A stretch of DNA of 34,773 bases from Defluviitaleaceae bacterium (GCA_009778135.1 WRKJ01000090.1:1-34773), one strand, 5' to 3'. Counted from the stretch's first letter, positions 22,801 to 33,260 are shown. Notes: generated by a model not told the origin, from the sequence alone. Made by a program: numbers and translations.

Positions 22801-23399
22801 GAATAAGCGACTTGATGCATGGTCATAAAGTGATTGTGTTTGGCAATGAAGTTGAAAAACCGCTTCGACCTTTAAAGTTTCAAAGAGAAGACGCTGACAA
22901 GTTAGTGCAACAGTATGGAGAAACGTTTCACCACTTTGGCGAGTCCTATTTTGAAGGATCTTTGTTTAATCTGATGATTCATTCAGCTGCTTGGGAGGCG
23001 CAGGTTACCTTACCGACGGGATTGAGTTCAGCTGTTTCAACTAAGAAAGAAACGGTTGCAACAGGTGCTGGAAAATGTGAAACAGTGGTTCAAGAGGCGT
23101 TGTTTGATGCTTTAACAAAAATGGGCTATGATGTCAAGTGTCAAGTTGAAATTGGAAGCATGATGGTCGACTTTTTGATCCGAGGTGAGTCCACTGTGCT
23201 AGGCATTAACATTGTTGGAGATCAACCATTAGAAAGAGAAGTGCTGAAGCTTCAAATAGAAAGAGAGATCTCGTTAAGACGCAGTGGCATAGCGATTCAA
23301 ACGATTCGAGCGGTCCAATTTTATTTGAGCTCACGAAAGGTTTTAATGGATTTATGTGCCAATTTAGAAGGGTTAGAAATTTACCCATTAAAGAAGTAA
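19806..23399 (+). CDS. Large degenerate SF1 helicase-like protein with a nuclease-like C-terminus
   Basis: The 1197-residue ORF is intact. Its layout resembles large DUF4011/AAA_11-AAA_12 helicases. About residue 402, FESDQHVKFSVIAHLITYSL sits where those proteins have GPPGTGKSQTIANLI: the Lys and hydrophobic frame remain but the glycines are gone. At about 984, FDLVIFTDASR replaces FDLVIFDEASQ, and VIVFGNEVEKP replaces the GD-x-x-QLPP motif. The last 100 residues (ETVVQEALFDALTKMGYDV, VDFLIRGES, LGINIVGD) resemble the restriction-like nuclease domain of such proteins, with Asp kept and the Glu of the IE(C)DG motif changed to Asn. An inactive scaffold is inferred. The ATG at 19806 is used with GAGGT upstream. 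It is followed 15 bases later by leuS. Confidence 0.55.
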   Translation: MKNITLKLFEYLSAAQHSDLSVHYNLNNYPAYWFLDEILSFGQLEHVAGKRTVIQLRRPILKDQEIEISASLAAILNLLQQGYAESEHVLISKDELEKTLRLEIDAIKRKLKDENKSTVILNDWQQLLLHVDQSRISSDVAFKRTENLTHVSEQLVREYQKWQTEVKQKSVAQRQLLKEEALYDQLLALSAEADSSNKLYVGMGVLHLPGEPSVYHPLLTMGVELVVDTMQDVCELVFDMQDLVIDAIFEQVLLDQAKVVQDMQPQIDAIKRDPFNDAVMATFLKQVVTSIHAEGRYFSSPVDAVLDFGHVPQVLHRSVLFVREAHGLGDEKKLKRVIEHLSKGHLPSDVLASIGDPHFTARGQYQSQHMQGDQLNPLFAWESDGPEQQILSHLNTHAAVAVFESDQHVKFSVIAHLITYSLATKQRLLIVSEDENELAEIQALLPAYLQGVHHQMPAKRADYQLLKEQLMLLYQKKENYTLSQFEADKVIAEFERVKNSLQATLNQAVDDRQLNSDKVFWKDKAYRPYELAQLVSTLGQKSQWVIDLIPLTMRFEVEASEINRIWELKPYFTPENLALLNYDFINLNELNDDVEYQQMLRLEAAYLASHQVVGDQFQELFDAQTDIRFVQYVFDQLPKLMTAVSSVVTAYGKDIFKKALVDAAYHHLLTIALSELDEASNPFENAQASTDEKKSYLQQLNQLFDVSSADLMALGIQDEAQLVEFYDQRKSDMVGALQAAQLILIFNENSKALSSAFKGVLGEDMVMMDGLYQAAALRLRQVEFEIYWFRVKARFMRIYQPLLHKPHLHPLCLALYGALQHESIDEFKRILNEITALMIKRQNFITFGAFIDDMRVMMPNFTAFVMSEAHASLTTVPHFKAAFEQGQLTYFLTQLQAYEAEPLDQALDQLKNQLLGLQHEMLEIESWKNLQAVDQAALMATIQLLEEAFPACEKVNEHLLLLSQAVFMPLNAHQTFKLTDPPLFDLVIFTDASRANLMRISDLMHGHKVIVFGNEVEKPLRPLKFQREDADKLVQQYGETFHHFGESYFEGSLFNLMIHSAAWEAQVTLPTGLSSAVSTKKETVATGAGKCETVVQEALFDALTKMGYDVKCQVEIGSMMVDFLIRGESTVLGINIVGDQPLEREVLKLQIEREISLRRSGIAIQTIRAVQFYLSSRKVLMDLCANLEGLEIYPLKK

Positions 23400-23414
23400 A
23401 GGAAGTGGAACGAC

Positions 23415-25853
23415 ATGTCGTTTAATCATATCAAAATTGAAAAAAAATGGCGATCATATTGGCAAAAAAATAAAACCTTCGCAACAGGTACAACACCTGG
23501 TGCACCTAAGTTTTATGTGCTCGATATGTTTCCCTACCCATCTGGAGCAGGTCTTCATGTGGGACATCCAGAAGGCTATACGGCAACAGATATTTTAGCA
23601 CGGATGAAACGCATGCAAGGGTATAATGTGCTTCATCCAATGGGTTGGGATGCTTTTGGACTTCCAGCAGAGCAGTATGCATTAGATACTGGCAATGACC
23701 CACGTGAATTTACGGAGCAAAACATCCAAAATTTTAAACGACAAATTCAAGAGTTAGGTTTTTCTTATGATTGGGATAAAGAAATTAATACAACAGATCC
23801 CAATTATTATAAATGGTCACAGTGGATTTTCACGAAAATGTTTGAAAAAGGGCTGGCTGAAATTAAACATGTTGAAGTCAACTGGTGCGAAGCCTTAGGG
23901 ACGACCCTTGCGAATGAAGAAGTTTTGACTGTCGATGGGAAAATGGTTTCTGAGCGTGGGGAGCATCCTGTTGTGAAAAAGCCCATGCGCCAGTGGATTT
24001 TAAAAATTACAGCCTATGCTGAAGCGTTACTTGAAGACTTAAATGACTTGGATTGGCCAGAGAGCTTAAAAGAAATGCAACGTAATTGGATTGGTAAAAG
24101 CGAAGGGGCTTTGGTTCATTTTACCATTGCAGATCATGCTGTGTCATTTGATGTCTTTACTTCTCGTGTTGATACTTTGTTTGGTGCAACTTATGCTGTT
24201 TTAGCCCCTGATCATGCATTGGTTGCTCAAATTACAACGGATGAACAACGGGTAGCAGTTGATGCTTATGTGTCGCTGGCACAAGCGAAAACTGATTTAG
24301 AACGGACGGAACTTGCTAAAGAGAAGACAGGTGTGTTTACAGGCGCTTATGCCATTCATCCGATTACAGGTGAAAAATTGCCTGTTTGGATTGGTGACTA
24401 CGTGTTATCAAGCTACGGCACAGGTGCCGTCATGGCGGTGCCTGCTCATGACGCACGAGATTATGAATTTGCTGTGAAGTATGATTTGCCCATGATTCAA
24501 GTGATTGAAGGGGATATCAGCACAGCCGCTTATACGGGAGATGGTTCACATATTAACTCGGATTTTTTGAATGGGCTTCATAACGAAGAAGCAAAAGCGG
24601 CCATGATAGCCAAGTTGATTTCCCTTGAAAAAGGGTCGAAAAAAACCAATTACAAGCTTCGTGATTGGGTCTTTGCGCGCCAACGTTATTGGGGAGAGCC
24701 GTTTCCAGTGATGTTTTGGGAAGACAAGACGGTTTCGGCTTTAACGGTTGCTGAATTGCCACTTGAGTTACCTGTGATGGAGAACATTCAACCATCTGGA
24801 ACAGGTGAATCACCACTGGCTAACAATGCTGACTGGTTGCAAGTGACACGTAAAGATGGTGTAAAAGGCTTACGAGATACGAATACGATGCCGCAATGGG
24901 CGGGTAGTTGTTGGTACTATTTGGCTTATATCATTAAACAAAATGGTGAATACTTGCCACTTGATAGTGAAGCAGCGAAACAATTGATTGCGGAATGGAT
25001 GCCAGTTGATCTGTATATTGGGGGTGCTGAACATGCAGTGCTTCACTTGTTATATGCGCGTTTTTGGCATAAAGTACTGTATGACCTTGGCATTGTCAAT
25101 ACAAAAGAGCCTTTCCAAAAGTTATTCAACCAAGGGATGATCCTTGGAGAAGGTAATGAAAAAATGTCTAAGTCTAAAGGTAATGTTGTTAATCCAGATG
25201 ACATCATTAAAAGTCATGGCGCGGATACGTTACGCTTGTATGAAATGTTTATGGGGCCACTTGATGCGTCTATTGCTTGGAGTGAGCAAGGATTAGATGG
25301 GGCGCGTCGTTTCTTAGACCGTGTATGGCGTCTATTTGTGACAGATGAAGGAACTTTAAGCACGAAAATCGTCACGACGCATCATCAAAAGTTGGATAAA
25401 ATTTACCATGCAACGGTTAAGAAAGTGACCAACGATTATGAAACTTTGAATTTTAATACGGCGATTTCTCAGATGATGACTTTCATCAACGAGGCGTATA
25501 AACAAGACGAACTCTTCATCGGGTATGTCAAAGGATTTTTACAACTACTCAATCCAATTGCACCGCATCTAACGGAGGAAGTTTGGTCATTGCTTGGCGT
25601 TGAATCGGCATTGTCTTATGCGCCATGGCCAACTTATGATGAAGCCAAGTTAGTTGATGATACCCTGACGATTATTGTGCAAGTTAATGGGAAATTACGT
25701 GCTAAATTAGAAGTCGCAGCTGATATTTCAAAGGACGAAATGGAAAAATTAGCGATGACACATGAAAAAGTCGCGAACCTTATTGCGGGTAAGGAAATTG
25801 TCAAGGTTGTTGTCATACCAGGGAAATTGGTAAATGTGGTTGTAAAAGGCTGA
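23415..25853 (+). CDS. leuS: Leucyl-tRNA synthetase
   Basis: The 812-residue class I synthetase charges tRNA-Leu. It has the HIGH-type motif HVGH (residues 48-51, in [12 protein letters not shown]), the CP1 editing domain including [14 protein letters not shown] and [16 protein letters not shown], and KMSKS (583-587). Its length is usual for bacterial LeuRS. It lies 15 bases downstream of the helicase-like gene, so no T-box leader is possible in the gap and it is probably transcribed with that gene. Confidence 0.98.
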   Translation: MSFNHIKIEKKWRSYWQKNKTFATGTTPGAPKFYVLDMFPYPSGAGLHVGHPEGYTATDILARMKRMQGYNVLHPMGWDAFGLPAEQYALDTGNDPREFTEQNIQNFKRQIQELGFSYDWDKEINTTDPNYYKWSQWIFTKMFEKGLAEIKHVEVNWCEALGTTLANEEVLTVDGKMVSERGEHPVVKKPMRQWILKITAYAEALLEDLNDLDWPESLKEMQRNWIGKSEGALVHFTIADHAVSFDVFTSRVDTLFGATYAVLAPDHALVAQITTDEQRVAVDAYVSLAQAKTDLERTELAKEKTGVFTGAYAIHPITGEKLPVWIGDYVLSSYGTGAVMAVPAHDARDYEFAVKYDLPMIQVIEGDISTAAYTGDGSHINSDFLNGLHNEEAKAAMIAKLISLEKGSKKTNYKLRDWVFARQRYWGEPFPVMFWEDKTVSALTVAELPLELPVMENIQPSGTGESPLANNADWLQVTRKDGVKGLRDTNTMPQWAGSCWYYLAYIIKQNGEYLPLDSEAAKQLIAEWMPVDLYIGGAEHAVLHLLYARFWHKVLYDLGIVNTKEPFQKLFNQGMILGEGNEKMSKSKGNVVNPDDIIKSHGADTLRLYEMFMGPLDASIAWSEQGLDGARRFLDRVWRLFVTDEGTLSTKIVTTHHQKLDKIYHATVKKVTNDYETLNFNTAISQMMTFINEAYKQDELFIGYVKGFLQLLNPIAPHLTEEVWSLLGVESALSYAPWPTYDEAKLVDDTLTIIVQVNGKLRAKLEVAADISKDEMEKLAMTHEKVANLIAGKEIVKVVVIPGKLVNVVVKG

Positions 25854-25955
25854 GGTGTTGATGTAAGAAGGTCGATCTGAAACGCAGATTGTTTGGTGAA
25901 GGTTGTGAATAAAGTTTAGGAAGCACGCTGTTTTGGGAAAGGAGTAGAAGTAGAC

Positions 25956-27656
25956 ATGAAGGAAGTTAAAGTCAAATTGCCAATTGGTGTGGAAAATTTT
26001 GAAGACATGATTAAACAAGGGTATTATTATGTAGATAAAACATTGATGATTAAAGACTTGCTTGATAAGGGTGGCTCTGTTAACTTATTTACTCGTCCAA
26101 GGCGTTTTGGCAAAACATTAAATATGAGTATGTTACAGCATTACTTTGAAAATCTTAAACAAACATCTGCTGATCTTTTTAAAGGATTGAAAATTGAGCA
26201 GACAGGAAAAACTTATCTGGCGCATCAAAATAAATATCCTGTCATTAAGTTGTCTTTAAAAGAAGCTTCGAAAAAAACATTTGAAGAATCATTAGCTAAG
26301 TTGGTTGGTGAAGTTTCGAGAGAATTTATCCGTCATGATGAGCTATTAGATGCAGATGGTTTCACCGTCCAGCAAAAAGAAAAATACAAACGTATTCGTG
26401 ATGAAAAAGGTACACAAAAAGATTATGAAGATAGTTTGAAGTTTTTATCCGGATGTTTAGAACAGTATTATAACGAGAAAGTCATTATTCTTATTGATGA
26501 GTATGATGTGCCACTGGAAAAAGCTTATTTTGCGAAGCAGCCTTATTACGAAGAAATGGTTGACTTTATTCGATCTTTCTTTAGTAGCGGGTTAAAAACG
26601 AATGATGCATTAAATTTTTCGGTGATCACAGGATGCTTACGTGTTAGTAAAGAAGACATTTTCACGGGATTGGATAATTTGAATATCGTGTCGATTTTAA
26701 CGGATAATTATGGTGAATATTTTGGGTTTTTGGAATCGGAAGTCGAAAATATGCTCATTGATTGTGGCATACCTGAAAAGCTAGCTGAAATGAGAGATTG
26801 GTATAATGGTTATTTATTTGGTGAGACTGTTGTATATAATCCTTGGAGTAGCATTAAGTATTTATCAGATGTGATTTATGGAAAAATGCCTTTTCCAGTT
26901 GCCCATTGGTCAAATACGAGTTCAAATAGTGTGATCAAAAAGTTGATTGCCCTCGCTGATGATGAAACAAAAGATGAAATCGAACTTCTTATTCAAGGTG
27001 AAACCTTAAAGAAACGGATTAATGAAGATATTGTATACGGTGATGTTTTAAAAAGTATGGATAATTTGTGGAACTTTTTATATTTTACGGGCTATTTGAA
27101 GAAAGTGTCGAAAGTGCAAATTGGTGTCCATCATTATTTTGAGTTGAAGATTCCAAATAAGGAAATCCAGTATATTTATGAGCGTCAAATTATGGAATGG
27201 TTCGATGAACGTGTCAAGGAAACAGATCGAAGCCGTTTATACCATGCTATACTGACACAAGATGTTGAAATTTTTGAAGATGAATTGATTCGTTTATTAG
27301 GTGAAACAATTAGTTATATGGATAGTCATGAAAATTTTTACCATGGATTTCTAACAGGTATTTTACAAGGAATGAACGGTTATGTCGCAAAGTCAAATAG
27401 GGAGTCAGGGAATGGGCGTGGAGATTTGTTTTTACGACCGAGAGATATGCGAAAGCCAGCGATTGTTATTGAGATTAAAGTAGCAGATAAATTACAACAA
27501 TTGCCCAAGGAAAGTCTGGATGCACTTCATCAAATAAAAGAAAAGCAGTATGTAAAAGAACTAGAAGAAGAGGGCTTTTCTCATATTATGAAGTACGGTG
27601 TGGCGTTTTATCGAAAAATGTGTATGATTAAAATTTCATCGTTGATTTTTCAATGA
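25956..27656 (+). CDS. AAA-ATPase-like protein with PD-(D/E)XK nuclease-like C-terminus (DUF1703 type)
   Basis: The 566-residue product starts with the typical LPIGVENFEDMIKQGYYYVD, then a P-loop variant RPRRFGKT (47-54), Walker B VIILIDEYDVPLEKAY (near residue 170) and, at the C-terminus, GRGDLFLRPRDMRKPAIVIE followed by IKV, a PD-(D/E)XK-like signature (D, ExK). The family is widespread, often in many copies, and its role is unsettled; mobile or defence links have been suggested. It stands alone between leuS and glmU with AAAGGAG about 11 bases before the ATG. It looks intact. Confidence 0.85.
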   Translation: MKEVKVKLPIGVENFEDMIKQGYYYVDKTLMIKDLLDKGGSVNLFTRPRRFGKTLNMSMLQHYFENLKQTSADLFKGLKIEQTGKTYLAHQNKYPVIKLSLKEASKKTFEESLAKLVGEVSREFIRHDELLDADGFTVQQKEKYKRIRDEKGTQKDYEDSLKFLSGCLEQYYNEKVIILIDEYDVPLEKAYFAKQPYYEEMVDFIRSFFSSGLKTNDALNFSVITGCLRVSKEDIFTGLDNLNIVSILTDNYGEYFGFLESEVENMLIDCGIPEKLAEMRDWYNGYLFGETVVYNPWSSIKYLSDVIYGKMPFPVAHWSNTSSNSVIKKLIALADDETKDEIELLIQGETLKKRINEDIVYGDVLKSMDNLWNFLYFTGYLKKVSKVQIGVHHYFELKIPNKEIQYIYERQIMEWFDERVKETDRSRLYHAILTQDVEIFEDELIRLLGETISYMDSHENFYHGFLTGILQGMNGYVAKSNRESGNGRGDLFLRPRDMRKPAIVIEIKVADKLQQLPKESLDALHQIKEKQYVKELEEEGFSHIMKYGVAFYRKMCMIKISSLIFQ

Positions 27657-27736
27657 AACTGATCATTGAGGAAGGTTGGGGGGTATGACGTTCTTTTCGT
27701 CAACGTATTGATAAATTTTAAAGTGGAGTTGGTTTG

Positions 27737-29095
27737 ATGAAGCGTTATGGTGTCGTAATGGGTGCAGGTAAAGGGACACGGATGAAGTCTAATGTGCCGA
27801 AAGTGTTACATGAAGTGATGGGTAAAGCGATGATTGAGCATGTGGTGGGTGTGCTTGAAGGTGCAGATGTGGAGAAGGTCGTTGTCGTAACAGGTCACAA
27901 AGCTGAACGTGTAGAAGCGTGTTTAGGTGATCGTTGTGCGTATGCCTTTCAATCTGAGCAACTTGGAACTGGGCACGCTGTGATGATGACTGAGCCAGCA
28001 TTGGTTCGTTTAGAAGGAACGACAATGGTCATGAATGGAGATGGCCCTTTATTGACTGTTGAAACGTTAAAGAAATTGTTTCAACAGCATGAACAACAGG
28101 GTGTTAAGCTGACATTGTTAACTGCAATTGTTGATGACCCTACTGGACTGGGACGTATCGTTCGTGATACAGCTGGACAGGTTGAACGTATTGTCGAACA
28201 AAAAGATGCAACGCCTGAGCAATTGTTGATCAAAGAAATTTATACAGGTGTGGCTTGCTATGACAATCAGACCTTGTTTAAAGCACTCTTGAAGCTTGGA
28301 AATAACAATGCGCAAGGTGAATATTACTTAACTGATTTGGTTGAAATGATACGTGAGATGGGAGATCAGGTTGAAGCGTTGATTTCGGATGACTTTGAAG
28401 AAACGTTAGGTGTTAACGACCGGGTTCAATTAGCAACTGTGAACCAGATCATGAGAGATCGGATTAATGCGCAACATATGAAAAATGGGGTGACGCTGAT
28501 TGATCCAAGCACAACGTACATTGAAACAGATGTGCAGATTGCTGCTGATGTCATTATTGAGCCTAATGTGTATTTAAAAGGCGAGACAACCATTCAAACA
28601 GATGCTTTTATTGGCATGGGGTCGCAGTTGCTCAATGCAAAAATTGGTGCAGGTGCCCACATTCAAGCTTCTTTTATTTCTGATTCTGAAATTGGAAGTG
28701 ATGTAACAGTTGGTCCTTATGCGCACATTCGAGCCAAAGCTAAAGTGGGTGCTAAGTCTCGCATCGGAAACTTTGTGGAAATTAAAAAGTCCGACTTGGG
28801 CGAAGGGGTTAAAGCAGGACATTTGTCTTATATGGGTGATGCTGAAATTGGTGATCGTGTGAATATGAGCTGTGGTGCCATTACAGCGAATTATGATGGG
28901 AAGAAGAAACATCAAACGTTGATTGGTGCAGATGCCATGATTGGGAGTAATGTCAACTTAATTGCGCCTGTTTCTGTTGGTGCAGGTGCTTATGTTGCAG
29001 CGGGAACGACAGTCAATAAACATGTCCCGGCAGATGCATTGGCAATTGCCCGCATTAAACAAGAGAATAAAGCAGGTTATGCTAAAAAACTTTAG
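27737..29095 (+). CDS. glmU: Bifunctional UDP-GlcNAc pyrophosphorylase/glucosamine-1-P acetyltransferase
   Basis: The 452-residue enzyme makes UDP-N-acetylglucosamine for peptidoglycan. The N-terminal uridylyltransferase has GAGKGTRMKSNVPKVLH and EQLGTGHAV. The C-terminal acetyltransferase is a left-handed beta-helix of hexapeptide repeats with GPYAHIRAKAKVGAKSRIGN and the acceptor-site stretch NYDGKKKHQT. The start is the ATG at 27737 (GTGGAG 8 bases upstream); a TTG just before it is in frame but less likely. It is separated from neighbours by gaps of about 80-135 bases. Confidence 0.97.
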   Translation: MKRYGVVMGAGKGTRMKSNVPKVLHEVMGKAMIEHVVGVLEGADVEKVVVVTGHKAERVEACLGDRCAYAFQSEQLGTGHAVMMTEPALVRLEGTTMVMNGDGPLLTVETLKKLFQQHEQQGVKLTLLTAIVDDPTGLGRIVRDTAGQVERIVEQKDATPEQLLIKEIYTGVACYDNQTLFKALLKLGNNNAQGEYYLTDLVEMIREMGDQVEALISDDFEETLGVNDRVQLATVNQIMRDRINAQHMKNGVTLIDPSTTYIETDVQIAADVIIEPNVYLKGETTIQTDAFIGMGSQLLNAKIGAGAHIQASFISDSEIGSDVTVGPYAHIRAKAKVGAKSRIGNFVEIKKSDLGEGVKAGHLSYMGDAEIGDRVNMSCGAITANYDGKKKHQTLIGADAMIGSNVNLIAPVSVGAGAYVAAGTTVNKHVPADALAIARIKQENKAGYAKKL

Positions 29096-29230
29096 AACGG
29101 TACCGCATTAAGTGTCTATAACGAAATGAAAACGTAAAGCTAATGAAGGAATTGATGATAATCTATTGAAGTTAAATGTAAAATCATGTATTCTTTTAAT
29201 AAAAAACTTCTAAAGGCGGTGAGTATTAAG

Positions 29231-30562
29231 ATGACTGAGATGCTTCAAATATACAAAGGAAAGATCATGAAAAATACGAAGATACCGGGGGCCTTTTACC
29301 AGAAATTTAATGTTAAAAAAGGTTTGCGTGATCATAATGGAAAAGGTGTGATGGCGGGTTTAACAAATATTTCAAAAATTGAAGGATTTGATAAGGACGG
29401 TAATCAAATACCGGGTGTGCTTGAATATCGGACATACAGCGTGAAAGATATTGTCGGAAATTTACGGGCACAAAATCGTTTCGGTTTTGAAGAAGTGACG
29501 TATCTTATTTTATTTGGGGAGTTGCCAACTCAAGAAGAGTTGCAAGTGTTTAGTGATATTCTAGCAGCGAAAAGAGCACTTCCGAAAATTTTTGTTCGCG
29601 ATGTCATTTTACCGAGCCCATCGGCAGATGTGATGAATTCCATGAGTCGCAGTATTTTGACATTAGCAAGTTATGATGACGATCCAGCGAATATTTCAAT
29701 TGAAAAGGTGCTGGACCAATCTTTGTATTTAATTGCGCAATTTCCGCTACTCGCCATTTATGCTTATCACGCATATAACTATGGTAAACAGGGTGAGAGT
29801 TTATATATTCATTACCCAGATCCCAAATTAACAACAGCTGAAAACATTTTAAGATTGCTAAGACCAGATAAAAGCTACACAGATGTGGAAGCAAAGGTGT
29901 TAGACATTGCCCTTATTTTGCACATGGAGCATGGTGGTGGGAATAATTCTACTTTTACGACACATGTTGTGACTTCAAGTGGAACAGATACTTATGCAGC
30001 CATTGCCGCTTCATTGTCTAGCTTAAAAGGACCTAAGCATGGTGGTGCCAACATTAAAGCATCTTATATGCTCGATGATATTAAGAAAAATGTAAAAAAC
30101 CATGATGACGATGATGAAATTGCGGCTTATTTAGATAAAATTTTGAATAAAGAAGTTTTTGATAAGAAAGGCTTGTTATACGGCATTGGTCATGCGATTT
30201 ATACGGAAAGTGACCCGCGATTTGAAGTCTTTAAAATGTATTTGACTGACCTTGCGCAAGAAAAAGGATTAGAAGAAGAGTTTAGACTCTATGAAAAAGT
30301 TGAGCAATTAGCACCAGAAGCGATTTTAAGAAAACATCAAACGTATAAAGGCATTTCTCCAAATGTTGATTTTTATTCGGGTCTTGTTTACAAAGTTTTG
30401 GGTATACCAGAAGAACTTTACACACCACTTTTTGCCATTGCGCGGATTGTGGGTTGGTCAGCGCATCGGATGGAAGAATTGATTAATATGAATAAAATTA
30501 TTCGACCTGCTTATGCGAGTGTCGCAGAATCGAAAGCATACATTGAGTTGGATGAGCGATAA
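29231..30562 (+). CDS. gltA: Citrate synthase
   Basis: The 443-residue enzyme condenses oxaloacetate with acetyl-CoA. The active-site parts are visible: MEHGGGNNSTFT with the first catalytic His, GIGHAIYTESDPR with the second, and PNVDFYSGLVY with the catalytic Asp. It is of the longer type found in many anaerobic Bacillota. The start is set at the ATG at 29231, preceded by AAAGGCGGTGAG; an in-frame ATG at 29186 lacks such a site. It leads a three-gene run with aconitase (34-base gap) and isocitrate dehydrogenase that yields 2-oxoglutarate for glutamate synthesis. Confidence 0.95.
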   Translation: MTEMLQIYKGKIMKNTKIPGAFYQKFNVKKGLRDHNGKGVMAGLTNISKIEGFDKDGNQIPGVLEYRTYSVKDIVGNLRAQNRFGFEEVTYLILFGELPTQEELQVFSDILAAKRALPKIFVRDVILPSPSADVMNSMSRSILTLASYDDDPANISIEKVLDQSLYLIAQFPLLAIYAYHAYNYGKQGESLYIHYPDPKLTTAENILRLLRPDKSYTDVEAKVLDIALILHMEHGGGNNSTFTTHVVTSSGTDTYAAIAASLSSLKGPKHGGANIKASYMLDDIKKNVKNHDDDDEIAAYLDKILNKEVFDKKGLLYGIGHAIYTESDPRFEVFKMYLTDLAQEKGLEEEFRLYEKVEQLAPEAILRKHQTYKGISPNVDFYSGLVYKVLGIPEELYTPLFAIARIVGWSAHRMEELINMNKIIRPAYASVAESKAYIELDER

Positions 30563-30596
30563 AAACAGGTATTTTTAACAGGTAGGTGGCAGAAAG

Positions 30597-33152
30597 ATGA
30601 AAACATTAAATATTTTAGGGAAAACGTATCAGTATTGCGATATTACGCATATTTCAGGTGTCAAACGTCTGCCGTATAGCTTGAGAATGTTGTTAGAAAG
30701 TTTAGTGCGTCAAAAAAATGAATTATCCATTACACAGGCACATGTTGATGCAGTCTGTGCTTTTTCAACTGGTAAAACGGGAGAGGAAACGGTTTTTTTA
30801 CCGAGTCGTGTCGTTTTGCAAGATTTTACAGGGGTACCAGCGGTTGTAGATTTAGCTGCCATGAGAGATGCCATGAAAACATTGGGTGGTAATCCTGCTT
30901 TAATCAACCCTGAAATTCCTGTAGATTTGATCATCGACCATTCTGTTCAAGTGGATCAATCGGGTAGTCGTGCAGCCCTTGTTGCGAATGCGGTATTAGA
31001 ATTTGAGCGCAACCGTGAACGCTATGAATTTTTAAAGTGGGCAGAAGGTTCGTTTGAGAATTTTAGAGTGGTGCCACCTGCAACAGGGATTATTCACCAA
31101 GTGAATTTAGAGTATTTGAGTGATGTGATTACACACAAAGATGGCGTTCTTTTTCCAGATAGTGTTTTCGGAACGGATAGTCACACAACCATGATTAACG
31201 GGATTGGCGTGTTAGGTTGGGGTGTTGGCGGTATTGAAGCTGAAGCTGTGATGTTAGGCGAACCAAGTAGCTTAACGGTACCTGAGGTAATCGGGGTTGA
31301 ACTGGTAGGTAAGCTAAGCACATTTGCAACCGCAACTGATCTCGCTTTAACCGTAACGAACGTGTTACGTGATGCGAAAGTTGTTGGGAAGTTTGTTGAA
31401 TTTTTTGGTGATGGATTAGCGAATTTAACGTTATCTGACCGTGCAACAGTGGCCAATATGGCACCTGAATATGGGGCAACTTGTGGTTATTTTCCGATAG
31501 ATGAAGAAAGTTTGAACTATTTAAGACAGACAAATCGTTCTGAGGAACATGTTCAATTAGTCGAAGCGTATGCAAAAGCGAATGAGTTATTCTACGACCG
31601 AGATGCACAGAAACCGACTTACAGTCAAATCATTACCATTAATATGGATGACATTACGGTCCGTTTATCAGGACCATCGAGACCACAAGATATGGTGTTA
31701 CTACCTGATTTAAGTCGTGATTTTGAATCCTTTGTCAAAAGTCGTCGTGCGTTAAAAGAAAATGACGGCGAAATTGCTGTTGCTTCTATTACAAGTTGTA
31801 CCAATACGAGCAATCCATATGTGATGATGGCAGCGGGTCTCCTTGCGAAAAATGCAGTGGAAAAAGGTCTCAAAGTGCCAGATCATGTCAAAACAAGTTT
31901 GGCACCGGGTTCGAAGGTCGTGACTGCGTATCTTGAAAAAGCTGGTTTGATGCCGTATTTAGATGAGCTTGGCTTTCAAGTGGTCGGTTATGGCTGTATG
32001 ACATGTATTGGAAATACGGGCCCGTTACTACCTGTCATGGAAGAAAAAGTTGAAAAAGACGATTTGATTGTTGCCAGTGTACTCAGTGGTAACAGAAATT
32101 TTGAAGGCCGTATTCATCCTTTGGTTAAAGCCAATTATTTGGCAAGCCCACCATTGGTTGTGGCTTATGCTTTGGCTGGCAGTGTGAGAAAAGATTTGAC
32201 GATGACGCCTTTAGGGCAAGATCCAACTGGAAAAGAAATTTTCTTAGCTGATATTATGCCAGATCCTAAAGAAATAGAAGCATTGGTCAATCAGTATGTG
32301 ACGAAAGAATTATATGCTGAATCTTATGCAACTGTCTTTGACGCCAATGAAGAATGGAATAAAATTGAGACATCAACGAGTGTTGTATATGAGTGGCCCG
32401 AAAAGTCGACTTATCTTTCTAACCCACCTTATTTCGACCATTTAAAAGGAACTGATTCAGAATCCACGGGTCTTTCTGGGTTGAAGGTGCTGGCTAAATT
32501 TGGAGACTCGATCACGACAGATCATATTTCACCGGCAGGTGCCATTAAGCCTGACTCACCAGCAGGCCTTTACTTAAAAGAAAATGGCGTCAAGTTACTG
32601 GATTTTAATTCATATGGTTCACGCCGTGGACATGATGTTGTGATGACGCGTGGAACCTTTGCCAATGTGCGTATTCGTAATCAACTGACACCAGGTGTCG
32701 AAGGTGGATTTAGTCAATTTAAAGACGAAGTTTTACCGATGTATGATGTCGCCATGAAGCATAAAGAAGCGGGAACTGGACTTGTGGTGTTAGCAGGTAA
32801 AGACTACGGAATGGGATCAAGCCGTGACTGGGCAGCTAAGGGGACGAAATTACTTGGTGTGAAAGCGGTGATTGCCGAAAGTTTTGAACGGATTCACCGT
32901 AGCAACTTGGTCATGATGGGTGTTGTCCCTTTACAGTTTTTAGAGGGTGAAACGGCTGATACATTAGGCTTAACTGGAGAAGAAACCTATCACATTGAGT
33001 TGCCAACTGAACCACAGATTGGTCAAAAGGTGAAAGTGACGGCTGATGAGAAAGTATTTGAAGTCCAGTTGCGTTTTGATTCACAGGTTGATTTAGCATA
33101 CTATGCCAACGATGGGATTATGCCTTATGTCATTAAGAAGAAATTGAAGTGA
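30597..33152 (+). CDS. acnA: Aconitate hydratase
   Basis: The 851-residue enzyme converts citrate to isocitrate using a [4Fe-4S] cluster. The cluster cysteines are Cys401 in ITSCTNTSNP and Cys467/Cys470 in YGCMTCIGNTG. The C-terminal swivelling domain has GDSITTDHISPAGAI and YGMGSSRDWAAKG. It is a little shorter than the AcnA norm of about 890-900 residues but all domains are present. It lies between citrate synthase and isocitrate dehydrogenase. Confidence 0.96.
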   Translation: MKTLNILGKTYQYCDITHISGVKRLPYSLRMLLESLVRQKNELSITQAHVDAVCAFSTGKTGEETVFLPSRVVLQDFTGVPAVVDLAAMRDAMKTLGGNPALINPEIPVDLIIDHSVQVDQSGSRAALVANAVLEFERNRERYEFLKWAEGSFENFRVVPPATGIIHQVNLEYLSDVITHKDGVLFPDSVFGTDSHTTMINGIGVLGWGVGGIEAEAVMLGEPSSLTVPEVIGVELVGKLSTFATATDLALTVTNVLRDAKVVGKFVEFFGDGLANLTLSDRATVANMAPEYGATCGYFPIDEESLNYLRQTNRSEEHVQLVEAYAKANELFYDRDAQKPTYSQIITINMDDITVRLSGPSRPQDMVLLPDLSRDFESFVKSRRALKENDGEIAVASITSCTNTSNPYVMMAAGLLAKNAVEKGLKVPDHVKTSLAPGSKVVTAYLEKAGLMPYLDELGFQVVGYGCMTCIGNTGPLLPVMEEKVEKDDLIVASVLSGNRNFEGRIHPLVKANYLASPPLVVAYALAGSVRKDLTMTPLGQDPTGKEIFLADIMPDPKEIEALVNQYVTKELYAESYATVFDANEEWNKIETSTSVVYEWPEKSTYLSNPPYFDHLKGTDSESTGLSGLKVLAKFGDSITTDHISPAGAIKPDSPAGLYLKENGVKLLDFNSYGSRRGHDVVMTRGTFANVRIRNQLTPGVEGGFSQFKDEVLPMYDVAMKHKEAGTGLVVLAGKDYGMGSSRDWAAKGTKLLGVKAVIAESFERIHRSNLVMMGVVPLQFLEGETADTLGLTGEETYHIELPTEPQIGQKVKVTADEKVFEVQLRFDSQVDLAYYANDGIMPYVIKKKLK

Positions 33153-33260
33153 AGCAGGTATGAGTGATGGACTGGGTAGTGAAAAGCGTCCAATCATTGA
33201 TAGGGTTGAAAAAGAAATTTTCTCTCAAACACTATTTTTATAAAAGGAGAAGTTGTTGTC

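Noticed and set aside
23400-23414. T-box leader for leuS
   Set aside because: Only 15 bases separate leuS from the preceding gene, and no T-box core was seen upstream of the helicase-like gene.
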